Below, piece by piece: positions 50,956 through 60,388 of a stretch of DNA of 64,000 bases. Source of the DNA: Virgibacillus litoralis (lineage in GTDB: Bacteria; Bacillota; Bacilli; Bacillales; Amphibacillaceae); contig NZ_JAGGKK010000012.1 in the NCBI RefSeq assembly GCF_017873675.1, positions 1 to 64,000 on the forward strand. The letters are read 5' to 3'. Position 1 is the stretch's first letter. Every line of letters starts with the position of its first letter. A program made the translations under genes and the position numbers. Under the pieces are notes generated by a model. It ran no database searches and was not told the origin of the DNA. It saw only the letters and a list, made by a program, of their open reading frames with translations.

Positions 50956-51918
50956 TTAGAATTTTGAATCTGGATTGTAATACTCTTCAACATTATCTTT
51001 TACAACCTTCGTTGCTTCTTTTACCACCATTGATTCTTCTGGATCTTCACCTTGTGCTAAATCTGCTGCAATTTTCACACCATCTCTAACCATTGTTGGT
51101 GAATAAAGGAATGTTGCTGAAATTAAACCGTCATCTCTAATGCTTTCGAATACCCCTTTAGCTCCGCCTGCACCAGTTACAAATTGGATATCTTCACGTC
51201 CTGCTTCTTTAATTGCCTGAACGACACCAAGAGCCATTCCGTCATCCTGCGTGAATACAGCGTCAATTTCCGGCTGAGCCTGGAGAATATTTGACATAAC
51301 CTCTAATGATGTTTCAGTTGAAAACTCACCACTTTGTGAAGCGACTACCTCAATTCCTTCTGCACCTTCCATTGCTTCCTGAAATCCAGCACCACGCTGC
51401 TCTGTTACTGAGCTTGGAGGACCTGTTATTTCAACAACTTTGCCTTCCCCGTCTAACTGTTCAATGAAATATTTACCGGCGTTCACACCGATTCCTTCGT
51501 TGTCACCTTTAACAACAACAGTTGCTGCATCGTTTTCAAGTTCACGATCGACAATTACTAATGGAATTCCAGCATCCTTTACTTTCTGTCCTACTGGTGA
51601 CAGTGCTGCTGACTCGATTGGAAGCATTACAATAACATCAACGCCTTGTGAGATTAAATCGTCAACATCATTTGCCTGTTTATTTGGATCTGCTGCATTT
51701 GTCATTACATAATCAATGCCTTCACTATCTTTGATTTCTTTTGCCTGATTTTCTGCGTTATCAATTAGTGCTCCCATCCAGCCATGTGTTGCTGATGGTA
51801 ATGAAATCCCAATTGTAAGACTATCTTCCCCGCTTTCACTATTTCCTTCTTCACTACATGCTGCTAAACTAATTACCGTTGCTAATGCCAAACATAAAAC
51901 TAGTAATTTTTTCAACAA
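50956..51918 (-). CDS. Sugar ABC transporter substrate-binding lipoprotein
   Basis: A 320-aa periplasmic-binding-protein-like (type 1, RbsB family) lipoprotein. The signal ends in the lipobox LAAC (about residues 18-21), so it is anchored to the outer face of the membrane. The mature part has the LTIGISLPSATHGWMGALID start, ISQGVDVIVMLPIES and IVDRELENDAATVVVKGDN, then DAVFTQDDGMALGVV. TTG start(s) with AAGGGGTG. First gene of the operon; a LacI-type palindrome lies upstream. Ligand unknown: a ribose/inositol-like sugar is inferred. Confidence 0.9.
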   Translation of the reverse strand: MLKKLLVLCLALATVISLAACSEEGNSESGEDSLTIGISLPSATHGWMGALIDNAENQAKEIKDSEGIDYVMTNAADPNKQANDVDDLISQGVDVIVMLPIESAALSPVGQKVKDAGIPLVIVDRELENDAATVVVKGDNEGIGVNAGKYFIEQLDGEGKVVEITGPPSSVTEQRGAGFQEAMEGAEGIEVVASQSGEFSTETSLEVMSNILQAQPEIDAVFTQDDGMALGVVQAIKEAGREDIQFVTGAGGAKGVFESIRDDGLISATFLYSPTMVRDGVKIAADLAQGEDPEESMVVKEATKVVKDNVEEYYNPDSKF

Positions 51919-51956
51919 ATTTCACCCCTTAGTTTTTTATTGAAACGCTCCCCTTA

Positions 51957-51972
51957 ATGTAATCGATTACAT
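51957..51972. promoter_or_regulatory. LacI-family operator before the ABC operon
   Basis: ATGTAATCGATTACAT is a perfect 16-bp palindrome with the central CG of LacI/GalR operators. Similar sites occur at 53094-53107 and 53182-53195 around the divergent isomerase gene. Confidence 0.7.
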
Positions 51973-52039
51973 CAACATCTAAGGCCAGCGCTCTATTATC
52001 AAAATACTATTCAATAACAGAGCGCTACTCTTAGCTGCC

Positions 52040-53029
52040 TTATCCTGAGGTAGATTCGCGTATAACTAGTTCGTGATCTAATATAATACTTTCAACATCC
52101 GCACCTTTTATCTTATCAATCAGCATTTCCGCGGCTATCGTGCCCATCCTGTGCATTGGCTGTGCGATTGTTGTCAGTGTTGGATTTGTCATATTGGAAA
52201 AATCGATTTTATCAAACCCTACAACTGCAATGTCTTCAGGTACACTTAGGCCATAGCTGTTAATTTCCTTTAATGCCCCAATTGCTAATAAGTCTGATAC
52301 TGCGAACACTGCTGTCGGTCGGTTTTTTGAACCTAATATTTTCTTCATTGCATGCTGACCATACTCAAATCCTAAATGCTGTGTGTAATAAATATTGTCT
52401 TCATTAACCGGTATGTTCTGTTCTTCCAATGCCTTTCTGTACCCTGCTTTACGTTGTCGTGCGTATAAGTATTTTTCATCTGTATTTATTAAAGCAATAT
52501 TTTCATGGCCAATTTTAATTAAATGTTTTACTGCTCGATATGCAGCTTCCTCATTATCAATTGTTACATATGGTATTCCGCTGTCTTCTGAGTATTCGCT
52601 ACATTGGATAATTGCATGACGCTCGGCCAGTTCAGTTAAAGTATCAATGTTAACAGCCGGATCCATCGAAATGATTCCGTCAGCCATTTTTTTCCTTACC
52701 AGATCAAAGTAAATATTCTCCCGCTCAGGATTCGAATCCGTTTCACATAAAAGAATATTGTAATTTTGACTTAATGCTGCAGTTTCAATTCCATTAATTA
52801 TGTCCAAATAAAATGGATTTGCAATCTTAGGTATTAGAATTAAAAGAATTCGACTTTCCGAGTTTCGTAGGTTTCTCCCCAGCAAACTAGGTTCATAATT
52901 TAATTTTTTAATTGCATCTTCTACTTTAATTCTTGTTTTAGCGGTTACCGTACTTTGCCCATTTAATACTCTGGACACTGTTGCTACGGAAACTCCTGCT
53001 TGTTTAGCAACCTGCTGGATGTTCGCCAT
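52040..53029 (-). CDS. LacI-family transcriptional regulator
   Basis: About 329 aa. N-terminal helix-turn-helix: MANIQQVAKQAGVSVATVSR plus VLNG, followed by the hinge YEPSLLGRNLRN. The rest is a periplasmic-binding-protein-like sugar domain (ADGIISMDPAVN, PTAVFAVSDLLAIGALKEIN, VPEDIAVVGFDKIDF). ATG 53029 is chosen because LacI proteins start just before NIxxVA; a frame ATG at 53053 has no clear site. It lies between the importer operon and the isomerase and very likely represses both, released by the sugar. Confidence 0.92.
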   Translation of the reverse strand: MANIQQVAKQAGVSVATVSRVLNGQSTVTAKTRIKVEDAIKKLNYEPSLLGRNLRNSESRILLILIPKIANPFYLDIINGIETAALSQNYNILLCETDSNPERENIYFDLVRKKMADGIISMDPAVNIDTLTELAERHAIIQCSEYSEDSGIPYVTIDNEEAAYRAVKHLIKIGHENIALINTDEKYLYARQRKAGYRKALEEQNIPVNEDNIYYTQHLGFEYGQHAMKKILGSKNRPTAVFAVSDLLAIGALKEINSYGLSVPEDIAVVGFDKIDFSNMTNPTLTTIAQPMHRMGTIAAEMLIDKIKGADVESIILDHELVIRESTSG

Positions 53030-53071
53030 CTTGTATGTCCTACTCCCCATCATATCAATTTACTATTTCAT

Positions 53072-53107
53072 TGAAATCGTTTACAATTTTTATAGTAATC
53101 GATATCA
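53072..53107. promoter_or_regulatory. cre-like and LacI-like sites before lacI
   Basis: TGAAATCGTTTACA (53072-53085) fits 13 of 14 cre positions when read on the minus strand (TGTAAACGATTTCA). AGTAATCGATATCA (53094-53107) resembles the LacI-type palindrome at 51957. Either CcpA or the local LacI protein may bind here. Confidence 0.5.
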
Positions 53108-53181
53108 AATTATCTGTCAATACAAAAATTTAAATTCTATAAAACTATTGATTTCATAGGATAAATTATATATGTTAGTAA

Positions 53182-53195
53182 TGTAATGGATTACA
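53182..53195. promoter_or_regulatory. LacI-family operator before the isomerase gene
   Basis: TGTAATGGATTACA matches the palindrome of 51957-51972 except in the centre. It lies about 44 nt before the isomerase start. Confidence 0.6.
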
Positions 53196-53238
53196 AGGCA
53201 GTATATTCTGATAATTATATTTATAGGAGGTCATTTCA

Positions 53239-54207
53239 TTGAAATTAGGTGTTTTTACAGTATTATTCTCCGATAAGACTTTTGATGATATGTTACATTA
53301 TGTTTCCTCAAAAGGACTTGAAGCAATCGAGTTAGGTACCGGTGGATACCCAGGGGATGCACATTGCAAGGTTGATGAACTATTGAATGATGAGACAAAG
53401 CTTCAGCAATTTAAACAGAAGATTGGAGAATATGGTTTAGAAATAAGTGCACTAAGCTGTCATGGTAATGCACTTCATCCCCAAAAGAAAATTGCTGAGC
53501 CTGCAGATGAATTATTGAACAAGACAATACGTCTCGCCTCAAAGCTTGATGTTCGAGTTGTAAATACGTTCTCAGGCTGTCCTGGCGACCATGAAGGAGC
53601 ACTGTATCCAAACTGGCCTGTAACCCCATGGCCACATGACTTTCAGGAAGTACTGAAATGGCAATGGGAACAAAAACTGATTCCATATTGGAAAGATAAA
53701 AATGATCTTGCAGAAGCACATAACGTGAAAATCGGTTTGGAATTGCATGGTGGTTTTTCGGTCCATACACCAGGTAACATGCTGCGTTTACGTGAAGCAT
53801 GTGGTCCTGCAATTGGTGCCAACCTTGACCCGAGTCATATGTGGTGGCAGGGTATTGATCCTGTAGAGGCAATTAAAATTCTGGGACGTGAAAATGCGAT
53901 CCATCACTTCCATGCAAAAGATACAATTATCGATCAGCAAAACATGAACCGAAATGGGCTCACTGATATGACTGACTACTCAGAAATGCGTGATCGGGCA
54001 TGGTATTTCAGAACAGTTGGCTTTGGCCATGACGTCAAAACATGGGCAGACATTGTCAGTACACTACGTCTTATGGATTATGATTATGTCGTTAGCATTG
54101 AACATGAGGATGGATTAATGTCCATTGATGAAGGGTTCACCAAAGCTGTCGAGAACCTGAAGCCTGTTATGGTGAAAGAGTCTGTTGGAGAGATGTGGTG
54201 GGCGTGA
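53239..54207 (+). CDS. Sugar phosphate isomerase/epimerase, TIM barrel
   Basis: A 322-aa xylose-isomerase-like TIM-barrel protein (AP endonuclease 2 superfamily). Metal ligands are visible: E in KIGLELHGGFSVH (about 173), D and H in IGANLDPSHMWWQGID (about 198) and H in AIHHFHAKDTII (about 227), then E in YVVSIEHEDGLM (about 285). It probably isomerises or cleaves the sugar product of the Gfo/Idh dehydrogenase. TTG start with AGGAGGTC. Divergent from lacI with an operator between. Substrate unknown. Confidence 0.85.
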   Translation: MKLGVFTVLFSDKTFDDMLHYVSSKGLEAIELGTGGYPGDAHCKVDELLNDETKLQQFKQKIGEYGLEISALSCHGNALHPQKKIAEPADELLNKTIRLASKLDVRVVNTFSGCPGDHEGALYPNWPVTPWPHDFQEVLKWQWEQKLIPYWKDKNDLAEAHNVKIGLELHGGFSVHTPGNMLRLREACGPAIGANLDPSHMWWQGIDPVEAIKILGRENAIHHFHAKDTIIDQQNMNRNGLTDMTDYSEMRDRAWYFRTVGFGHDVKTWADIVSTLRLMDYDYVVSIEHEDGLMSIDEGFTKAVENLKPVMVKESVGEMWWA

Positions 54208-54587
54208 ACAGCTTCATAGATTAAAAGGAAGAGGCTGGGACATATAAAACCTTCCACTTTAAGGATGAATATGAATAGAATTTCATTTTCAATGGTTGGA
54301 TCTAATACGTGGTAGGTATAAACTGAGAAGTAAACTATAACTATTTGCATCGTACTTGTAGTGTTATTTGTAATTAAAAGTTAAAAATCTCAGTTCACTG
54401 AACTGAGATTTTTCATCTATTTATTTTCAACTGCTTCTTGAACTAACGCACCCGTTAGCGACACTAGAGCAATGCGTTTTTGTTCATACTATACGAACTT
54501 GCTAACCACCAATATTAGAGCACCAATAAGCTAGTCCAACATTGTTTCATTTTTATTGCTAAACTTGATTATAAACGGAAACAATGG
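54208..54587. other. Intergenic region with terminator and repeat motifs
   Basis: GAAGAGGCTGGGACATA (54223-54244) is a dispersed motif. AAAAATCTCAGTT and AACTGAGATTTTT (54383-54413) form a 13-bp stem, a good terminator for the isomerase gene. CTAACGCACCCGTTAG (54446-54461) repeats a motif seen at 57108 and 58117. No gene seen. Confidence 0.6.
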
Positions 54588-54752
54588 CTAAAAAATAAGG
54601 CTTAGATATCCTAAAGTTAATATTCTTTGGGTTTTAGCAGAAACATATTGTCTGTCACCACAATTAGAACAATCCTTCCCATTCTTGGATAATCCAACTG
54701 TTAAAACATCTCTTGCTTTCCATTTATAATTACAATTAGTACAACGAGCCAA
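54588..54752 (-). CDS. Small CxxC-x20-CxxC zinc-ribbon protein, maybe truncated
   Basis: A 54-aa frame on the minus strand. It begins (TTG) MARCTNCNYKWKARDVLTVG and continues with a second knuckle DCSNCGDRQYVSAKTQR. The two CxxC pairs are about 20 residues apart, as in the small cxxc_20_cxxc family of Bacilli. GGAGGTG lies 6 nt before the TTG. Family members normally continue with one or two membrane helices. Here the frame stops right after RILTLGYLSLIF, and further hydrophobic text follows beyond the stop, so the C-terminus may be lost. Confidence 0.6.
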   Translation of the reverse strand: MARCTNCNYKWKARDVLTVGLSKNGKDCSNCGDRQYVSAKTQRILTLGYLSLIF

Positions 54753-54899
54753 TACCAACACCTCCAAATAACATTAACTGTATCCATCCTCTCACTTGTT
54801 TAGTTTATCTTACTTAATAACATCAACCTATTGTTCTATAAATCCTGCTACTACAGCTGAACAAGGATGCAATTCCTTATTCAAGGAAAGTCAGCAATA

Positions 54900-56972
54900 G
54901 GTAAGCATTTGAGATTATCTCCAGCTTTTCCCCTGCTCCACACGGAGCGTGCTAGTTTCCCAGCACCCCGCGTTCCATCTAAAGATATGTACTAAATTAT
55001 AAGTTCCTAGTTACTCATACAATCGAGATTATATACTTGGTTCCATACCACATTGCTGACGGTATTGATTTATCTTCTGAACCATAAGTTCAGTGATTCC
55101 AAGATTATTTTTGAGCGAGTCAATCGTCGTTGTGTCTGTTTGATGGATAAATTTGTGTATTTCTTTGTGCAGGATACGTAAATTGCTAAATTTATCGCTT
55201 CCTCCGAGATGTGTCGGAATGTAATGGTGGCAGTGAACTTCGCTAGCGGATAGAAACATGCCAGTAATTTCGCATTTGCCCATTTTCATACTGTACCGAC
55301 TTATTCGATTATCCATATACTCGACACTTCGTGTCGGGAGTTTAGATTTCATCAGTTGCGAAATCTCCTGTTGAATATCTGAACGAAGCGTTTTATGTAT
55401 CTTCTCTCTTCCCGCATTAGTAAAAGGTGTAAGAGCTTGGCTAAAGTTCATAGCATTTCTCGTTTTTACATTAGCGAGAGGAAATAGATACACATTTGCT
55501 ATTTTAAATGTTTTGAAACCCAAACTATAAAACTTTTTATAAGTTGGTGGTGGGTTTGTAGGATGTTCATATTTCCCAACTGGTTTAAGACGATTATATA
55601 TAAATGCTTGCAACTCATAGGCAAGACGTGAGAACTCGATGTTTACATGTGTTGCTCGATTAAAGTAATTATGAATTCCTAAAACAAAACTATTAAAAAG
55701 AAGTGCATTTTGAGCGGTAGGAGAGGCTTTAATTCTTTGAATTTGTTTCTTAGCTTCAGCCTTGATTTTTCGCTTCTTGTTAGGTTTAATACCTGTATGT
55801 GCTACTCTCTTTTTCCCTTTTCGATTCGCACGAATCGTGAATCCAAGAAATTCAGACTCTCGCTTTCGCAGATTTATAACTTGTGACTTCTCTGGAGAAA
55901 TATCTAGTCTCAGACGTTGTTTTATATATAGTCTTACAGCATGAAACCATCTTTGGGCAGTCTGACCTAAGTGGTCTGAAGCCGTAGCTATGCTTATAAA
56001 ACTTCGCTTCGGTAATAGGTTCGACAATTTGCCTAAAACATTGTTGTATAATTCTATCTACAATACAAGGAATTCCAAGTGGTCTCGATTTACCATTTTC
56101 TTTTTCAATAAGCTTCCTTCTTATTTTCTTGGGATGATAATGCTTCAACTTGCTTCTAATTTCTTCTACCAGTTCATCCTCAGATAGCTTTTGAATATCT
56201 TTTATGGTTTTTCTATCTGCACCAGGAGTGTTGGAACCTTTATTAGACTTTATTATCCGATAGGACAGTAAGATGTTTTCTCTTGATGTTATAATATCGT
56301 ACAACTGTGAAAAGGACTTTTGTTTGGATGATTCATCATATAATTTCGTAAAAGTCTCGGTCATGCCGTAGTAATCCCAATATCGTAAAGTTTGCACTGT
56401 GGCATCACTCCTTTAGGAGTTAATGTTCCCACATTCCTACCCGATCGGTGCAATACACTTTTGAAAAATAATTATTCCATATCCTTAGACTTGGGGCTAT
56501 TCCTCCACTCTCATTACAAGAGGTTCATTAGTCATGCCCCTACCCTCACAAGGATAAATGCAATTCGTTTTACCTTATAGCAACCGTTTAGGATGACAGT
56601 CCTTATTGCAACGTTCCTTGTTTTCCAAGTCCCTTATAACCTAGCTATCGTTTCTAGACGTAGGTGTAACCTTTAAGCCTGTGAGCTGGATACCGCCAAT
56701 TGTTCGGTATAGCGTGTTTCATAGGGTGCATTTTTACTCTACACCACTCACACCATCGTTGGATGGTCCATAAGTTTCCTTATGTTCAAACTTTAGACCC
56801 TTACCTTCGGTTATTCGTCAGTTCTTTTGCAGTAGAACAATTCTCACCATATCTAGTTTTTCAGCCGTGCGGCATATCTGTTGGCATACCTTTTCCGAAG
56901 GAATGGCTTCAGCCTCCATTCTGCCGAATCTACCTGTACTTCAAACCCCTTGACCTGTCAGTCGAGGCGCAT
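54900..56972 (-). mobile_element. Group II intron, defective
   Basis: The minus strand from about 56972 starts (A)TGCGCC, close to the usual GTGCG 5' end. It continues with the domain I text GGTCAAGGGGTTTGAAGTAC and GGAGGCTGAAGCCATTCC. The 3' part (about 54905-55000) has a domain V-like hairpin: TGGAACGCGGGGTGCTGGGA, a GAAA-type turn and AGCACGCTCCGTG. Between lie the maturase gene fragments. Ends are given by eye, to about 10-20 nt. The internal deletion in the reverse transcriptase makes it non-mobile on its own, though splicing with helper protein is possible. Confidence 0.75.
55029..56397 (-). pseudogene. Intron-encoded protein with deleted reverse transcriptase core
   Basis: The N-terminal part (56397 to about 55990) is the reverse transcriptase start: PGADRKTIKDIQKLSEDELV, RRKLIEKENGKSRPLGIPCI, VDRIIQQCFRQIVEPI and YGFRP. 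The C-terminal part (about 55960-55029, another frame) begins TAQRWFHAVRLYIKQRLRLD and has the maturase domain, EFLGFTIR and a final HNH nuclease (CEITG, then HCHHYIPTHLGGSDKFSNL). The whole catalytic middle, including the YADD box, is missing, and the junction near 55975 is out of frame. So the protein cannot copy RNA. Confidence 0.85.
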
Positions 56973-57131
56973 GCAGGAGTATTGACGGAATGGTTTCAAG
57001 AAACATGGTTCTATCATTCCCATTCTTGGTTATAAAGTTAAGATTAATCTATGATTATCTTCTGTCTTTCACGTTAAGAGCGCTTATAACAGAACTTGTC
57101 GAGCGGCACCCGTTAGTTGAAGAGTATTTAA

Positions 57132-58028
57132 TCAAGATGGTTGGTTTTCAGTTTCTCTATGTTTTTTATTATCTCCCAATGAAAGTAATAAAATAGATAC
57201 TACCAAGAGGATGGCTCCAATAATATTAAGGACAGTTAATTCGATAGGGAAAAACGGAAATGAAATTACTGCAAGTATAACAGGGCTAAACGCCCTAGTA
57301 ACGTTGGCAATAGAAAAGCGCAAATATTTAAGTGCTTCATATAATAAAATTGTTCCAATAAATCCAGTTATAACTGAGGATAAAATAATTAATGATATGC
57401 CCTTATACGAATAATTACCATCAAATAAATCACCAACTAATACTGCATAAATCAAGACAAAAATCAGCGTGATAGAATTGTTTGTAAATAATATAGAATT
57501 TGAGTTTTTATCTTTAGAGAGAGTTTTCTTAATAAAAATGTTAGTCAATGCAAAAAAGAATGTATATAAAAGAGCAAATAGACTTCCTAATAATGTCGAG
57601 TTACCTACCCCACCTTTATTGACAAACATAAACGTACCTAAGATTGCCAGAATGATAAATGCAATTTCACTTTTTGACATTCTCTCACCTAATATTAGAA
57701 CGGATAAAACCACAGCAAATACAGTATAAAATCTACCAAGAAACCCAACCTGAACTGGTGATAGCAAATCCATACTGATAAACAAAAAAATTACGCCCAA
57801 GGAATTAAATACAGCCAACAAAATAATTTCTTTTTCAAAGTAAAATGAAACAGTTTTTTTCGTCACTATCCCCCACAAATAACTGGCAGAAATAATTGCA
57901 ATTGTATTAATAATTGCAGCCTTGGATGGTGAGATATGCAAAAGCCCAAACTTTGATAATAACGGACCAACTGCCATCATTAATACTGATAATAAATTTA
58001 ATGTATATCCTTTTTTAAAATTGGTCAT
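57132..58028 (-). CDS. EamA/DMT-type transporter
   Basis: A 298-aa membrane protein with ten predicted helices in two EamA repeats (residues about 8-140 and 150-285). The repeat ends are GFLGRFYTVFAVVLSVLILGERMS and RFSIANVTRAFSPVILAVISFPFF. Members export amino acids or metabolites. Substrate unknown. GAGGGTGG before the ATG. It lies next to the defective group II intron. The motif CACCCGTTAG lies just before its stop side (57108). Confidence 0.85.
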   Translation of the reverse strand: MTNFKKGYTLNLLSVLMMAVGPLLSKFGLLHISPSKAAIINTIAIISASYLWGIVTKKTVSFYFEKEIILLAVFNSLGVIFLFISMDLLSPVQVGFLGRFYTVFAVVLSVLILGERMSKSEIAFIILAILGTFMFVNKGGVGNSTLLGSLFALLYTFFFALTNIFIKKTLSKDKNSNSILFTNNSITLIFVLIYAVLVGDLFDGNYSYKGISLIILSSVITGFIGTILLYEALKYLRFSIANVTRAFSPVILAVISFPFFPIELTVLNIIGAILLVVSILLLSLGDNKKHRETENQPS

Positions 58029-58124
58029 CTTTCCACCCTCAAATCTTCACTATTAAACAGAAAAACACACTAAATAAATATCCTTTTCAACATCGCTACC
58101 AAAATGACTGACATAAGGCGCCCG

Positions 58125-58670
58125 TTAGCTTAATAAACCTTTTACCCTTCCTTTCACTTCAAGTGGCAAGGACTGTTTCAGTGCTTCTTCTAACAATCGT
58201 GGATATTTTACACCATTGGTTCTTAAATAATTTTCAATAAGGATTGCTTTTTCTTGTTTGTTTGGAATTAACAAGTATAAGATATACCAATCTTCGAGTG
58301 AACATAAAGGGATATCCAACCCATTTATTTTTTTATGGGCTACGATAGATTCCTGTTTAAATGATAATTTATAAACCCCTTCCTTATGTTGTATTGCAAA
58401 TCCACCCATTATATCAATATCAATTTCATTAATACTGTATTTAGAGAAATATGTTGTACGAAATGGGTTAGAACGGATTGCTTCTTTCGGTCTCCCAATG
58501 GATGACATCTCTTCATTTAACTGGGTAGCATTCGCTTCGTCCACTAAAATATCTATATCATTTGGTTTATCAATTAATTTATAAAAATTAAGTAGAAGCG
58601 AACCGCCAACTCCCCAAATAATTTTCTTGTTATTTAATCTATCAGCGATAAATGATAATGTCTTTAGCAT
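58125..58670 (-). CDS. Nucleotidyltransferase-fold protein
   Basis: A 181-aa protein with the polymerase-beta-like motif GVGGSLLLNFYKL and, 11 residues on, NDIDILV (GGS...DxD, about 22-43). A third acidic residue in IDIDIMGGF (about 87) completes the metal site. It resembles AbiEii/MntA-type or small sugar-nucleotide-transferase domains. It ends with EVKGRVKGLLS. No partner toxin or HEPN gene is adjacent, so a toxin-antitoxin role is not supported. Start ATG at 58670 with weak AGGAGAAC upstream. Confidence 0.75.
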   Translation of the reverse strand: MLKTLSFIADRLNNKKIIWGVGGSLLLNFYKLIDKPNDIDILVDEANATQLNEEMSSIGRPKEAIRSNPFRTTYFSKYSINEIDIDIMGGFAIQHKEGVYKLSFKQESIVAHKKINGLDIPLCSLEDWYILYLLIPNKQEKAILIENYLRTNGVKYPRLLEEALKQSLPLEVKGRVKGLLS

Positions 58671-58756
58671 ATTAGTTCTCCTAACATTACTGATACTTTA
58701 TATGCAGCTTTTTCTCTATATAACACCAGAGTATCTCAGGAAAAATGTAAAATGGT

Positions 58757-59031
58757 TATTCCACTATCCTGCTGCGTTAGTTTAAGTGTACTGGTTCACA
58801 ATCTCTGCATTTATTTTAACATAAATATTCTAAATACCTTGTAAAATCAAGCGAAGATAAAATAACTTCCAATTTATTGGTAATTTTATGTGTGTCAATT
58901 TGCATACGGATTTGTAGGTTAAAATGTGGACTTACACTGGCTATTGTTCCATCAAATTAGCATACAATTTGATAGTCATTTTACATTACATTTTCAATGT
59001 TTGTAATAGGAAACGGAACCCGTTAATAAAA
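58757..59031 (+). repeat. Dispersed intergenic repeat, copy R1
   Basis: It starts CCACTATCCTGCTGCGTTAG, TTTAAGTGT, and ends AAACGGAACCCGTTAATAAA. The order and length (275 bp) match copy L1 at 111-384; the inner part matches L2 better (ATACCTTGTAAAATCAAGCG, TTTTATGTGTG). No gene lies in 58671-59450. Confidence 0.7.
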
Positions 59032-59053
59032 TCTTGTTTTTTAAGTTCTAGGA

Positions 59054-59259
59054 GCAAAACCCAGCGGAGGAAATTCACGAAGGCTCCTGCGGGTCACCGG
59101 CTAAAACCGGTCACGTCCTGTGACCAACGCCGGTACTAGAACGTCCTGTTCGTCGAAGCAACAGCTAAAGATCCCACAGGAAGCGGTTTTTGCTTCCGAG
59201 GAAGCTGAAGCGTTGCCCTAGGTGTGCGAAGTGTATTTCCGAAGCGGTGTCATAGCACT
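59054..59259. repeat. Palindromic dispersed repeat (GC-rich), copy C, inverted
   Basis: The reverse complement shares GTGCTATGACACCGCT, CGGAAATACACTTCGC, GGGCAACGCTTCAGCTTCCT and AAAACCGCTTCCTG with copy A at 31671-31822. It differs in the middle, where about 60 bp with GGTCACGTCCTGTGACC (itself palindromic) are inserted. Confidence 0.75.
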
Positions 59260-59450
59260 CAGCTATTTTTCCATGTTAGTTCGCATTTTATATCTAAGTA
59301 TCTAAAATAAATTCGAACTAATTTGAATTCTACCTCAAGAATTTTGAATCATAGTTCGAATTTTATTCTATATCTCTTTTAATTTTTAAAGAAAAGCACG
59401 TATGTTTATGATAGAATATTTTTTAAACCGTTACAGGAGGAGTGATCCAA

Positions 59451-60002
59451 ATGTTCTTTTATGAAGTAGATGAAGATATTACCTTGAAATTCCTGGATAA
59501 CAATAATGCAGAATCTCTATTCCGATTAACCGATACTTCACGGGATTCATTGCGGGAATGGCTCGCATGGGTAGATAACACAACGACAGTTGCTGATTCT
59601 AAAGAATTCATTGATTCCACTTTGAATAACTATGGTGAGAAAAAAGGAATGACAACAGGAATTTTTTACAAGGGATCACTTGCTGGTGTGGTTGGGATTA
59701 ATAATTTTAGTTGGCGAAACCGAATTGCTACTATTGGATATTGGCTCGGAACGAATTACCAAGGCCTTGGGATTATGACACGTGCTACAAGTGGCTTGAT
59801 CGATTATGCATTCCATACGCTCGAAATGAACCGCGTAGAAATTCGTGCTGCTTATGAAAATAAGCGAAGCAGAGCAATTCCTGAAAGGTTAGGTTTTGTA
59901 AAAGAAGGACAAATACGGCAGGCAGAGTGGTTATACGATCACTATGTGGACCATGTTATTTATGGAATGCTCGCGAGTGAATGGGAGAGCCGTAACCGAT
60001 GA
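59451..60002 (+). CDS. GNAT acetyltransferase, RimJ/RimL type
   Basis: About 183 aa. Typical of ribosomal-protein-serine acetyltransferase-like GNATs: LREWLAWVDNTTTVADSKEF (about 37), GIFYKGSLAGVVGINNFSWR, IGYWLGTNYQGLGIMTRAT (acetyl-CoA loop Q-G-x-G-x-x-[TR], about 101-119), then NRVEIRAAYENKRSRAIPER plus LGF. ATG 59451 follows AGGAGGAG by 7 nt; a GTG three codons earlier is inside that site. Overlaps the next gene by ATGA. It may acetylate a protein N-terminus or an antibiotic; not provable. Confidence 0.88.
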   Translation: MFFYEVDEDITLKFLDNNNAESLFRLTDTSRDSLREWLAWVDNTTTVADSKEFIDSTLNNYGEKKGMTTGIFYKGSLAGVVGINNFSWRNRIATIGYWLGTNYQGLGIMTRATSGLIDYAFHTLEMNRVEIRAAYENKRSRAIPERLGFVKEGQIRQAEWLYDHYVDHVIYGMLASEWESRNR

Positions 60003-60376
60003 ATTTTTATGTGGCCTCAGGATTTGCAAATAAGACGCAAGTACAATATGTTACTCAAAAGCTCCAGTCCAGGGGTTATAACCATATATATGACTGGACA
60101 AGGAACCAGCGAGCAACAACTGAGAGAGAACTCAGTAGAATCGGTAGACTAGAAAAAGAAGCAGTTCTTAACTGTGACTTCTTCATTCTTTTGCTGCCTG
60201 GTGGAAAAGGAAGCCATACAGAGCTAGGAATTGCGCTTGCATTAGGAAAACGTGTTTATATTTATTCTGCTGACATAATAGATAAAACAACAGCATCTGC
60301 ATTTTACTATGTAGATGGTGTCGAGCGCTTTTATGGAGAGATTGATGATTTTGTTAAAATGATTGGTTTAACCTAG
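59999..60376 (+). CDS. Nucleoside 2-deoxyribosyltransferase-like protein
   Basis: A 125-aa protein of the deoxyribosyltransferase/DUF4406-like fold: start MNFYVASGFANKTQVQYVTQ, middle EKEAVLNCDFFILLLPGGKG and SHTELGIALALGKRVYIYS with the catalytic-type Glu after SHTE (about 82). It probably cleaves or exchanges the base of a deoxynucleoside. Translational overlap ATGA with the GNAT gene. A strong terminator follows. Confidence 0.8.
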   Translation: MNFYVASGFANKTQVQYVTQKLQSRGYNHIYDWTRNQRATTERELSRIGRLEKEAVLNCDFFILLLPGGKGSHTELGIALALGKRVYIYSADIIDKTTASAFYYVDGVERFYGEIDDFVKMIGLT

Positions 60377-60388
60377 ATTCTATTATAA

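Noticed and set aside
55029-56397. Retron or diversity-generating retroelement
   Set aside because: The text matches a group II intron protein with maturase and HNH parts, and intron RNA ends flank it; no template/variable repeat or msr/msd was seen.
58125-58670. Nucleotidyltransferase-fold protein as an antitoxin of a MNT/HEPN or AbiE pair
   Set aside because: No HEPN or AbiEi-like gene is adjacent; both sides are a transporter and repeats.
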